Shown one piece after another: positions 1 to 6,271 of a DNA stretch of 9,398 nt; position 1 is the stretch's first letter, and each line of letters begins with the position of its first letter. The translations under genes were made by a program, and so were the position numbers. The notes beneath the pieces were generated by a model. The model saw only the letters and a list, made by a program, of their open reading frames with translations, did not search any database and had not been told where the DNA came from. Source of the DNA: Pseudomonadota bacterium (GTDB taxonomy: Bacteria > Bdellovibrionota_B > Oligoflexia > Oligoflexales > JAPPIL01); assembly GCA_028877195.1 (NCBI GenBank), contig JAPPIL010000039.1:1-9398 (forward strand), read 5' to 3'.

Positions 1-24
1 GTTTGCGAACAAAAGGGAGAGAGG

Positions 25-51
25 TGCGGAGAGAGGGAACGTCTCTCCGCA
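25..51 (-). terminator. Hairpin downstream of fusA (distal)
   Basis: A perfect 10-bp inverted repeat, TGCGGAGAGA at 25-34 and TCTCTCCGCA at 42-51, encloses a 7-nt loop. Read on the minus strand it lies about 60 nt after the fusA stop and is followed by a pyrimidine-rich stretch ending in four T. The T-run is short and 13 nt away, so a textbook intrinsic terminator is not certain. The hairpin could instead stabilise the mRNA 3' end, or belong to whatever lies left of the window. Confidence 0.45.
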
Positions 52-56
52 TACAC

Positions 57-107
57 AAAAAATAGGCATTACTTATGCAACAAAGCTGGCGCTAGGGGCT
101 TTGTTGC
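57..107 (-). terminator. Candidate fusA terminator hairpin
   Basis: Just after the fusA stop, a 10-bp perfect inverted repeat (GCAACAAAGC at 77-86, GCTTTGTTGC at 98-107) has an 11-nt loop. On the minus strand a run of six T (plus-strand A at 57-62) follows 14 nt later. An alternative smaller stem, GGGGC at 95-99 with GCCCC at 106-110, competes for the same bases. The stem and T-run suggest termination of the rpsL-rpsG-fusA transcript, but the spacing is longer than in a standard intrinsic terminator. Confidence 0.45.
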
Positions 108-110
108 CCC

Positions 111-2195
111 CTATCCAAGAATAGAAGCAACCACTGCTGCTGTTGCCCGTTCATAAGACTTAAACTGCATGACATGGATGCCTCGTCCTTGCGTCGCAGA
201 ACGCAGATGGGTGGCATAGCCAAACAGTTCCGATAACGGTGCGATGGCATCTATTATTTGTAAGTGCCCTTGCGGTTCAATTTTGTTGATTCGTGCTCGC
301 CGTGAATTAAAATCCGAGATAACATTAGAGACATACTTTTCTGGCACAGTTACTCGCACTTGCATGACTGGCTCAAGCAACACAGAATTAGCTGCCCGCA
401 ATAGTCGCCGCAAAAGCATGTTCGCGGCAATGCTAAAGGCGTTGACATCAGGAGCATCGGGGTTGAACTTGCCATCCACAACCCGTAACGACAAGCCAAC
501 GACAGGATAACCCGCAAGCACCCCTGACTGAAGGGCGTTGCTCACCCCACGCTCGACCGCTTGCTGTGCGGTTTGTGGGAGTTGCGTATCTGCGTCGCTG
601 GTAAACTCTATCTTAAGTGCAGCCATCGCATCAGCAGGAGCGATGGCAAGTTTAAGTTTAGCGTAGTGCTGCAACCCTTGCCCCTCACGGCTGTAAGTCT
701 CTTCGTCTTCAGCCACACTAGCAACTGTCTCCCGATAAGAAACCTGCGGTTCACCAGTGTTCACTTGTAAGTTAAATTCACGCTGCAAACGGTCAACGAT
801 GACCTCTAGATGCAGTTCACCCATGCCGTTGATCAAAATTTGCCCTGTCTCCTGTGTAACTTGATAGGTGAATGAAGGGTCTTCGCACTGTAGTCGCTCT
901 AATGCTTGAAACAGTTTGTTATTATCAGCACTGGTTTTTGGTTCAATAGCGATCGACAGCACTGTCTTTGGGAGGGTAACCGACTCAAAACGGATTGGGT
1001 TGCGAGGATCGCAGAGAGTGTCGCCAGTGCACACATCCTTCAAACCATTGATGGCATAAATCTCTCCAGCTCTAGCACTTGTTAATTCTTGGCGAGCGTT
1101 GGAGTGCATGCGTAAAATTTTTTGCACCCGTTCTCTCTTGCCTGAACGACTGTTAAGCACCACCTTGCCTGTCTGTAACACGCCTGCATAGACACGAATG
1201 TATAGGAGCTGACCAGCAAAGGGGTCGGTAGTTATCTTAAAGATAAGTGCTGCGAAAGGTTCGTCTTCAGTGCATGGTCGCTGAATTTTTTGTTCCTTGT
1301 CGTCAGCACTAAAGCCTTCCGCAAATTTAATGTCGAGCGGTGAAGGTAAAAAGTTTATCACCGCGTCTAGCAACTGTTGAACCCCCTTGTTGCGAAAAGC
1401 ACTGCCGCACAATACAGGTATTGCCTTGAGGTTGAGGGTCGCCTCGCGCACGGCGCTCATCAACATCGCAGCACTGACTTCCTCCCCGTCCAAGTAGCGT
1501 GCTAGTAGTTCATCATTATTGTCGCAGAGCTGTTCAATAAGCCTTTCCCGCGCTGCTTTTACTTCAGGAATAATCGGTTCAGGGACAGGCGAGGTAAAAT
1601 ACTTCATGCCGTAACCTGTGTCGTTCTCTTCCCAAGCGTAGGCCTGCTCATTGATCAAATCAACCATGCCAGTGAAAGATGCTTCTTTGCCCATCGGATA
1701 CTGAAGTAGCAGTGGTTTAGCGTTAAGCTTTTCTTCAATTGATTTGGCAGCAGCAAAAAAGTCCGCCCCAACCCGATCCATTTTATTGATAAAGACGATG
1801 CGTGGAATTTTATATTTGTTCGCTTGATACCAAACAGTCTCTGATTGCGGCTCAACCCCAGCAACGGCATCAAAGATAGCGATAACCCCATCAAGCACCC
1901 GCAGTGAGCGCTCAACCTCAATAGTAAAGTCCACATGCCCAGGGGTGTCGATTATATTTATCTGATGCTTGCGCCAATGGCAGGTCGTTGCTGCCGCGGT
2001 GATGGTGATGCCGCGCTCCTGCTCCTGTGTCATCCAATCCATCGTTGCTGAACCATCATGCACCTCGCCAATTTTATGGATACGACCTGTGTAGTAGAGG
2101 ATACGTTCAGTCGTAGTCGTCTTGCCAGCATCAATATGTGCCATGATACCGATATTACGCAGACGTTCCTGCGCTGTAGGTGCTTCTGCGATCAT
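111..2195 (-). CDS. fusA: Elongation factor G
   Basis: Translational GTPase that moves tRNA and mRNA through the ribosome after peptide bond formation and acts with RRF in ribosome recycling; cytosolic. The 694-residue product has the full family length. GTP-binding motifs are in order near the N-terminus: P-loop AHIDAGKT (19-26), switch motif RGITI (61-65), DTPGH (83-87) and NKMD (137-140). The central GELHLEV stretch and a C-terminal EF-G domain IV/V region follow, so the gene looks intact. It is the last gene of the str operon, 29 nt after rpsG. The ATG is fixed by the conserved N-terminus. No Shine-Dalgarno precedes it; a consensus -10 box lies 6 nt upstream. No tufA follows in the visible sequence. 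Family assignment is certain. Confidence 0.98.
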   Translation of the reverse strand: MIAEAPTAQERLRNIGIMAHIDAGKTTTTERILYYTGRIHKIGEVHDGSATMDWMTQEQERGITITAAATTCHWRKHQINIIDTPGHVDFTIEVERSLRVLDGVIAIFDAVAGVEPQSETVWYQANKYKIPRIVFINKMDRVGADFFAAAKSIEEKLNAKPLLLQYPMGKEASFTGMVDLINEQAYAWEENDTGYGMKYFTSPVPEPIIPEVKAARERLIEQLCDNNDELLARYLDGEEVSAAMLMSAVREATLNLKAIPVLCGSAFRNKGVQQLLDAVINFLPSPLDIKFAEGFSADDKEQKIQRPCTEDEPFAALIFKITTDPFAGQLLYIRVYAGVLQTGKVVLNSRSGKRERVQKILRMHSNARQELTSARAGEIYAINGLKDVCTGDTLCDPRNPIRFESVTLPKTVLSIAIEPKTSADNNKLFQALERLQCEDPSFTYQVTQETGQILINGMGELHLEVIVDRLQREFNLQVNTGEPQVSYRETVASVAEDEETYSREGQGLQHYAKLKLAIAPADAMAALKIEFTSDADTQLPQTAQQAVERGVSNALQSGVLAGYPVVGLSLRVVDGKFNPDAPDVNAFSIAANMLLRRLLRAANSVLLEPVMQVRVTVPEKYVSNVISDFNSRRARINKIEPQGHLQIIDAIAPLSELFGYATHLRSATQGRGIHVMQFKSYERATAAVVASILG

Positions 2196-2201
2196 GTAGT
2201 T

Positions 2202-2207
2202 ATTATA
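2202..2207 (-). promoter_or_regulatory. Candidate -10 box for leaderless fusA mRNA
   Basis: On the minus strand the perfect consensus TATAAT is followed by AACTAC and then the fusA ATG, so the predicted +1 is the A of the start codon. The 29-nt gap after rpsG contains no purine-rich Shine-Dalgarno. The -35 position (17 nt upstream) reads GGTGAG or TGGTGA, a weak match. An internal promoter giving leaderless fusA is an inference; the gap is AT-rich and the hexamer could be chance. Confidence 0.35.
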
Positions 2208-2224
2208 TGTAAATTAGATTAGGC

Positions 2225-2704
2225 TCACCAGCGGTAATGGGCGAAAGCCTTGTTAGCATCCGCCATCTTATGGGTTTCCTCACGTTTGCGAATCGTGCCA
2301 CCACGACGATGGGCGGCATCGTGTATCTCGGCCGAGAGTTTCTCCATAAAACTGCGTCCAGAACGTTTGCGTGCGAAATCTATCAACCAACGAATGGCCA
2401 AAGCACGCCTGCGTTCAGACCGCACCTCAATTGGAACTTGGTAGTTAGAACCACCGACACGACGCGACTTGACCTCAACGACAGGCATTGAGTTCTCGAC
2501 CGCGGCTTCAAACACCTCTAATGGACTGCGGAAATTTTCTAGTCCCCTCTTTTCCAGCAGGTCTAGTGCGCCGTAAAACAACCGTTCCGCACAGGATTTC
2601 TTGCCATCCTGCATGATGCAGTTGATAAATTTGGCGACAAGAACTTGTTTGAATTTAGGGTCTGGCAATATCTTGCGCTTGTCAGGGCTTTTGCGTCTGG
2701 TCAA
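2225..2704 (-). CDS. rpsG: 30S ribosomal protein S7
   Basis: Primary 16S rRNA-binding protein that nucleates assembly of the 30S head and contacts tRNA at the exit site. The 159-residue product (family usually about 156) has the S7 hallmarks: an N-terminal RRK...ILPDPKF segment, EVKSRRVGGSNYQVPIEVR in the middle and a basic C-terminal KREETHKMADANKAFAHYRW-like end. The codon that matches the family start is TTG (2702-2704). No in-frame ATG or GTG lies in the 36 nt upstream, and AGGTGA sits 4 nt before the TTG. It lies between rpsL (36-nt gap) and fusA (29-nt gap) and is presumably co-transcribed. In E. coli S7 represses translation of this operon; I cannot identify an equivalent site in this shorter intercistronic gap. 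Confidence 0.97.
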   Translation of the reverse strand: MTRRKSPDKRKILPDPKFKQVLVAKFINCIMQDGKKSCAERLFYGALDLLEKRGLENFRSPLEVFEAAVENSMPVVEVKSRRVGGSNYQVPIEVRSERRRALAIRWLIDFARKRSGRSFMEKLSAEIHDAAHRRGGTIRKREETHKMADANKAFAHYRW

Positions 2705-2708
2705 CTGT

Positions 2709-2714
2709 TCACCT
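2709..2714 (-). promoter_or_regulatory. Shine-Dalgarno deciding the rpsG TTG start
   Basis: On the minus strand AGGTGA is followed by ACAG and then TTG. This supports TTG as the true rpsG initiation codon. The only nearby ATG is out of frame and runs into a stop after five codons. Confidence 0.65.
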
Positions 2715-2740
2715 GCATGTTTCTTGTTCCTCGCTGGTGC

Positions 2741-3118
2741 TTAAGCCTTTGTTGGTCGTTTCGCACCGTATTTGCTGCGTCCGCGCTTGCGGTTGCTAAC
2801 TCCAGAAGTGTCCATTGATCCACGCACAACATGATAGCGCACGCCTGGCAAGTCTTTGACCTTGCCGCCACGAATCAAGACCACCGAGTGCTCCTGTAGG
2901 TTATGCCCCTCGCCACCGATATAAGAAGTAACTTCCGTGCCGTTTGACAATCTCACCCGTGCGACCTTTCGTAAAGCCGAGTTTGGTTTCTTTGGGGTGG
3001 TCGTGTAAACCCGCACACAGACCCCACGCTTCTGGGGGCTGCGTTCCAAAGCAGGGCACTTGGAGCGTTCACGCAAGCGCCGCCTGCCATTACTGATGAT
3101 TTGATTTATCGTTGGCAA
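2741..3118 (-). CDS. rpsL: 30S ribosomal protein S12
   Basis: Protein of the decoding centre, important for tRNA selection accuracy and the classical site of streptomycin-resistance mutations. The 125-residue product is of normal length and highly conserved: PTINQ start, SPQKRGVC, TTPKKPNSALRKVARV, SYIGGEGHNLQEHSVVLIRGG, KDLPGVRYHVVRG and a GRSKYGAKRP end. The lysines in PKKPNS and in KVKDLPG, where resistance mutations usually fall, are the wild-type residues. The start is TTG (3116-3118), fixed by the conserved MPTINQ and by GGAGG 5 nt upstream. It is first in the str operon, with a promoter about 60-90 nt upstream. Confidence 0.98.
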   Translation of the reverse strand: MPTINQIISNGRRRLRERSKCPALERSPQKRGVCVRVYTTTPKKPNSALRKVARVRLSNGTEVTSYIGGEGHNLQEHSVVLIRGGKVKDLPGVRYHVVRGSMDTSGVSNRKRGRSKYGAKRPTKA

Positions 3119-3121
3119 CTA

Positions 3122-3128
3122 CCCCTCC
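3122..3128 (-). promoter_or_regulatory. Shine-Dalgarno deciding the rpsL TTG start
   Basis: On the minus strand GGAGGGG occurs with the GGAGG core 5 nt before TTG. This is the strongest ribosome-binding site in the window and supports TTG as the S12 initiation codon. Confidence 0.75.
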
Positions 3129-3179
3129 AAAAGACGAGCAGGCATGGTGATAGCAGATAGTTCACCAAACTACAACGAT

Positions 3180-3207
3180 ATTATGTTTGTTATCTGTAGT
3201 ATGTAAA
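3180..3207 (-). promoter_or_regulatory. str operon (rpsL) promoter
   Basis: On the minus strand TTTACA (3202-3207, five of six consensus bases) is separated by 16 nt from CATAAT (3180-3185, five of six). Transcription would begin near 3173, giving a leader of about 55 nt before the rpsL TTG. A 6-bp inverted repeat (ACTACA at 3169-3174, TGTAGT at 3195-3200) brackets the -10 box and could be an operator or chance. The rest of the 158-bp intergenic region shows no other element I can support. Confidence 0.6.
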
Positions 3208-3276
3208 TCTGATTACTGCTAACCTGAAGGGCGAGGGGCAGTAGGTTGACAGAGATAGAACTTCAAGCGAGCTAAC

Positions 3277-3933
3277 ATGTTTAATGAAGCATTAGTAACA
3301 GGTGCAGGTGGCGCGTTAGGGCGAGTGGTTGTGCAAGTCTTGCGCCAGCGCGGCATGTGTGTGCATGCTGTCTATCACCATGAGCAGGCTGGTGAGGGTG
3401 GCTATCATTGTGATTTGAGTTCAGCGCCAGAAGTTCAAAAGCTGTGTGAACAGGTGTTGGCAAACAAGAGGGTGGCGATCGTTCATTGCGCAGGTGGGTT
3501 TATCTGGAACAAGACCGCTGACTACAAAACCAAAGATTATGACTATCTAATGTCGGCAAATTTTCGTTCAGCTTTTTTGCTTCTACGCTATGCGTTGCCA
3601 CTATTGCGTCAACAGCAAGCAGGTGGTCGTATTGTTTTCGTATCTTCAGCTGCATCCCTTTCACCTAACGCTAACAATATCGGTATGGGTGTTTATAGTG
3701 CCAGCAAATCAGCGCTCAACGCGTTACTGATGAGCACCTGTGCGGAGGTGCGAGGTGAGGGCATTAATATCAATGCCATCTGCCCGACGATTATTGATAC
3801 ACCACGCAACCGTAACGATATGCCTGATGCTGACCGTAGTCAGTGGGTAAGCTGTGAAAAAATAGCGCAACTTATTTGTGTGCTATTGTCAAAAGATGGT
3901 GAACTATTTCACAACTGCTTTATCCCGATGTAG
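3277..3933 (+). CDS. SDR-family oxidoreductase
   Basis: Short-chain dehydrogenase/reductase, a cytosolic NAD(P)-dependent oxidoreductase with unknown substrate. The 218-residue protein has the Rossmann cofactor motif TGAGGALG (8-15), HCAGG at 70-74 in place of the usual NNAG, an Asn in the SANF segment (95), VSS (122-124) and the catalytic YSASK with Tyr140 and Lys144. A later segment, DTPxNRxxMPxADxSxW (174-190), resembles an SDR subgroup that also includes eukaryotic quinoid dihydropteridine reductase. That is similarity of motif only, and a pteridine substrate is not shown. The C-terminus stops at IPM, a few residues earlier than many relatives. The ATG at 3277 directly precedes the conserved beta-strand; no clear Shine-Dalgarno is seen. 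It lies 68 bp upstream of hemB and may be co-transcribed with it. Confidence 0.88.
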   Translation: MFNEALVTGAGGALGRVVVQVLRQRGMCVHAVYHHEQAGEGGYHCDLSSAPEVQKLCEQVLANKRVAIVHCAGGFIWNKTADYKTKDYDYLMSANFRSAFLLLRYALPLLRQQQAGGRIVFVSSAASLSPNANNIGMGVYSASKSALNALLMSTCAEVRGEGININAICPTIIDTPRNRNDMPDADRSQWVSCEKIAQLICVLLSKDGELFHNCFIPM

Positions 3934-3952
3934 CTGTCGGTCTAGGAACTGC

Positions 3953-3974
3953 ACTTCTTCTTTACTTCTTCTTT
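3953..3974 (+). repeat. 11-bp tandem duplication upstream of hemB
   Basis: The unit ACTTCTTCTTT occurs twice head to tail (3953-3963 and 3964-3974) in the short gap between the SDR gene and hemB. It makes a pyrimidine tract with no obvious ribosome-binding site. Slippage is a likely origin; a function is not evident. Confidence 0.7.
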
Positions 3975-3985
3975 CAATCTTTGGG

Positions 3986-3994
3986 TGTTATATT
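3986..3994 (+). promoter_or_regulatory. Candidate extended -10 box for hemB
   Basis: TGTTATATT fits an extended -10 pattern (TG, one base, TATATT) and ends 7 nt before the hemB ATG at 4002, so transcription could begin at or next to the start codon. No convincing -35 or Shine-Dalgarno is present. This is weak evidence, worth noting only because fusA shows the same arrangement. Confidence 0.25.
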
Positions 3995-4001
3995 TGCTGG
4001 T

Positions 4002-5000
4002 ATGACACGTTCTTACCCCAACACCCGCTTGCGGCGTTTACGAGCAAATACAGCCCTGCGAGCGCTGGTCGCCGAACATCGGTTAGCGGTTACGGATTTG
4101 ATTTTGCCTGTGTTTATCCATGACGGCAATGAGGAGCGGCAAGCGATAGCGGCGATGCCTGATGTTTACCGCTTATCGTTAACAGGGTTGCTGCGCATAG
4201 CAGAACAGGCACAAACTTGCGGCATTCAAGCGTTAGCCCTTTTCCCTGTTATCAGTGTGGATAAGAAGACTGCCGATGGTCGCCAAGCATACGACGATAC
4301 TGGTCTTGTTCCGACTGCGGTGCAAATGCTGAAGCAACAGTTTCCTGATTTGCTGGTTATCACGGATGTCGCACTTGACCCCTATACAACGCATGGTCAT
4401 GACGGGATTGTCGGTGCTGATGGCCAAGTGCTGAATGACGCAACGATTAGTATTCTTTGCCAACAAGCCTTGTGTCAGGCACAGGCGGGTGCAGATGTCG
4501 TTGCACCGTCAGATATGATGGATGGGCGTATCGGCAAAATCCGTGCCACCCTTGAAGAGCATGACCAGCAAGCAACTGTCATCATGTCTTATGCAGCCAA
4601 GTATGCTTCTAACTTTTACCAACCGTTCCGCAATGCTGTGCAATCGTTGCCGAACCTACATAGTGGCGAGGCAGGTAGCGATAAACGTAGCTACCAAATG
4701 CAGATTGCCAATGCTCGTGAAGCACTAGTAGAAGCGAAACTTGATGCTGATGAAGGTGCTGACATTTTGCTCGTTAAGCCTGCTTTGACTTGTCTTGATA
4801 TAATTGCAAAGATTACAGCCAGTGTGCCTATTCCAACTTTCGCTTATCAGGTTAGTGGCGAGTATGTGATGCTGAAAACAACCAAAGACTTGCTACCAGA
4901 GCGGGAATGCGTGCTGGAGTCTTTGCTCGCCATCAAACGCGCTGGCGCAACCGCTATTCTTACTTATTATGCTCTTGATGCTGCCGCGTGGTTGTCTTGA
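4002..5000 (+). CDS. hemB: Delta-aminolevulinic acid dehydratase
   Basis: Condenses two 5-aminolevulinate molecules to porphobilinogen, the first common step to haem and other tetrapyrroles; cytosolic. The product is 332 residues from the ATG at 4002. That start is preferred over an in-frame TTG at 3981 because SYPNTRLRRLR matches the family N-terminus. Schiff-base lysines are visible: Lys200 in SYAAKYAS and Lys259 in LLVKPA. The metal site reads DVALDPYTTHGHDG (122-135), so it is the aspartate type rather than the triple-cysteine zinc type. APSDMMDGRIG, YQVSGEY and the KRAGA..ILTY end are conserved. Two oddities: the usual KPxxxYLD reads KPALTCLD with Cys264, and the segment after SGEYVMLK is about two residues shorter than in E. 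coli. Its end overlaps the start of the permease gene. Assignment is secure. Confidence 0.97.
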   Translation: MTRSYPNTRLRRLRANTALRALVAEHRLAVTDLILPVFIHDGNEERQAIAAMPDVYRLSLTGLLRIAEQAQTCGIQALALFPVISVDKKTADGRQAYDDTGLVPTAVQMLKQQFPDLLVITDVALDPYTTHGHDGIVGADGQVLNDATISILCQQALCQAQAGADVVAPSDMMDGRIGKIRATLEEHDQQATVIMSYAAKYASNFYQPFRNAVQSLPNLHSGEAGSDKRSYQMQIANAREALVEAKLDADEGADILLVKPALTCLDIIAKITASVPIPTFAYQVSGEYVMLKTTKDLLPERECVLESLLAIKRAGATAILTYYALDAAAWLS

Positions 5001-6229
5001 AAAATTTAACTTCGTTGGTATCTTTGCGCTACTTGAAAATCAGTCGTAGAGATATGTTTTTTTCTTGGATTGCGTTGCTTTCAATCATCGGTATTACGGT
5101 GGGGGTGGCGGCGATGATTATCGTCTTGTCGGTAATCAATGGTTTTGAAACTGAACTGCGCAATCGTTTCCTTGCCGCTAATGCTCATGTGTTGGTCTAC
5201 AATTCTCCTTACGGCATCAATAACTATGATGATTGGGCGCATAAAATTACTAGCGACTTTGCTGAAGATGTGCGTGGCACATCGCCTTTTGTGCACTATG
5301 AGACGATGGTCAAGGCTGATACGACCAGCAACGCGATCTTGATTCGTGGCATTCATCCGCAAAAGCGTGCGAAGGTGCAAAGCCTGAAGAATTTGATTTT
5401 TCCGAGTTCGGCATTAGATGTGTTGCAGGCGGAGATTGATGCGGGGATACAGGCACAGCCTGCGATTATCGTCGGCAAAGGTCTGTTAGAGGATTTAGGC
5501 GGGAAGGTCGGTGAACTCTTGTATCTTGTTGCGCCTAGCGACGAAAGTCTTACGACGTTACAGGCGTTCAAGGTTGTTGGTGTGTATAGTTCGGGTTTGC
5601 GGCACTATGATTCTCGTGTTGGTATCGTTAGTTTGGTTGGTGCACAGCGGTTGTTTGATTATCAGGAGCGCGTTACAGGAATAGAGGTAGGTTTACACAA
5701 CCCGCAAAAAAGCCCGCAGATCGCAAACGCGATGAAGGACAGGTATATTTTGAATATTGCGGAGTGGCAATCGTTCAACCGTCCGTTTTTTGAGGCGATG
5801 CGGCGTGAACGGGTGGTGATTGCGATTATCGTGGCATTGGTGGCGATTGTCGCGATCTTTAATATCTTTACGACTTTGTTTGTTTCGGTATCGCAGAAGA
5901 TTCAAGACATATCGGTGCTAAAATCACTGGGTGCAACCAATAAGCAAGTCAACGCTATTTTTTTGAAGCAAGGTTGTTTGATTGGCATTCTCGGTAACTG
6001 CTTTGGCGTGTTGCTGGCGGGGGTGTTTTGTTTTTTACTCAAACGTTTTCAGTTCGTTAGTTTGCCCGAAAAAGTCTACCACATTTCGGATATACCGATC
6101 GAGTTTGACATCTGGGTCTATCTTGGGGTGTGTTGTGTGTCTATCGTTTGCTGTTTAATCGCAGGCTTCTACCCCGCAAGAGTCGCAACCCGCACCTCGC
6201 CTTTAGAAATGGTGCGCAGTAAGCAGTAG
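4988..6229 (+). CDS. lolC: LolC/LolE-family lipoprotein-release permease
   Basis: Inner-membrane subunit of the LolCDE ABC transporter, which extracts mature lipoproteins from the inner membrane for delivery to LolA. The 413-residue protein has family length and topology: a short cytoplasmic N-terminus with SLRYLK, TM1 about 24-50, a large periplasmic domain, then FtsX-type helices at about 275-299, 328-350 and 374-392. The coupling segment QDISVLKSLGATNKQV follows TM2 and FYPARVATRTSPLEMVR ends the protein. LolC, LolE and merged LolF forms are hard to tell apart by eye, so the symbol is tentative. The start may be GTG at 4988 or TTG at 4997; the latter forms a TTGA overlap with the hemB stop. 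Either way translational coupling to hemB is likely. No lolD ATPase is adjacent. The last four codons (RSKQ) lie in a 28-bp inverted repeat shared with the convergent gene. Confidence 0.9.
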   Translation: MVVLKNLTSLVSLRYLKISRRDMFFSWIALLSIIGITVGVAAMIIVLSVINGFETELRNRFLAANAHVLVYNSPYGINNYDDWAHKITSDFAEDVRGTSPFVHYETMVKADTTSNAILIRGIHPQKRAKVQSLKNLIFPSSALDVLQAEIDAGIQAQPAIIVGKGLLEDLGGKVGELLYLVAPSDESLTTLQAFKVVGVYSSGLRHYDSRVGIVSLVGAQRLFDYQERVTGIEVGLHNPQKSPQIANAMKDRYILNIAEWQSFNRPFFEAMRRERVVIAIIVALVAIVAIFNIFTTLFVSVSQKIQDISVLKSLGATNKQVNAIFLKQGCLIGILGNCFGVLLAGVFCFLLKRFQFVSLPEKVYHISDIPIEFDIWVYLGVCCVSIVCCLIAGFYPARVATRTSPLEMVRSKQ

Positions 6230-6271
6230 TAGGTGAGTGCTCCGCACTCACCTACTACTGCTTACTGCGCA
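6213..6271. terminator. 28-bp perfect inverted repeat joining two convergent gene ends
   Basis: Arms at 6213-6240 and 6244-6271 are perfectly complementary over 28 bp with only TCC between them, plus a possible G-U pair at 6212/6272. The two TAG stops (6227-6229 plus, 6255-6257 minus) are exactly symmetric about the centre. Each arm therefore contains the last codons of its gene, and both proteins end in RSKQ. RNA from either strand would form the same long hairpin, so a bidirectional transcription barrier or 3'-end stabiliser is likely. No T-run follows on either strand, so it is not a classical intrinsic terminator. Confidence 0.75.

Noticed and set aside
1655..1936. 93-codon frame on the minus strand inside fusA
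   Set aside because: It is an out-of-frame reading of the EF-G GTPase domain with no family resemblance.
3169..3200. Operator made of ACTACA/TGTAGT around the rpsL -10 box
   Set aside because: The 6-bp arms are separated by 20 nt and have no conserved partner elsewhere in the window. It is mentioned in the promoter entry only.
3246..3274. Perfect TTGACA (3246-3251) as a -35 box for the SDR gene
   Set aside because: No -10-like hexamer occurs at 16-18 nt; the required position falls on GAGCTA next to the start codon.
3981..4001. Upstream TTG start for hemB adding 7 residues
   Set aside because: The family N-terminus matches from the ATG at 4002 and there is no ribosome-binding site before the TTG.
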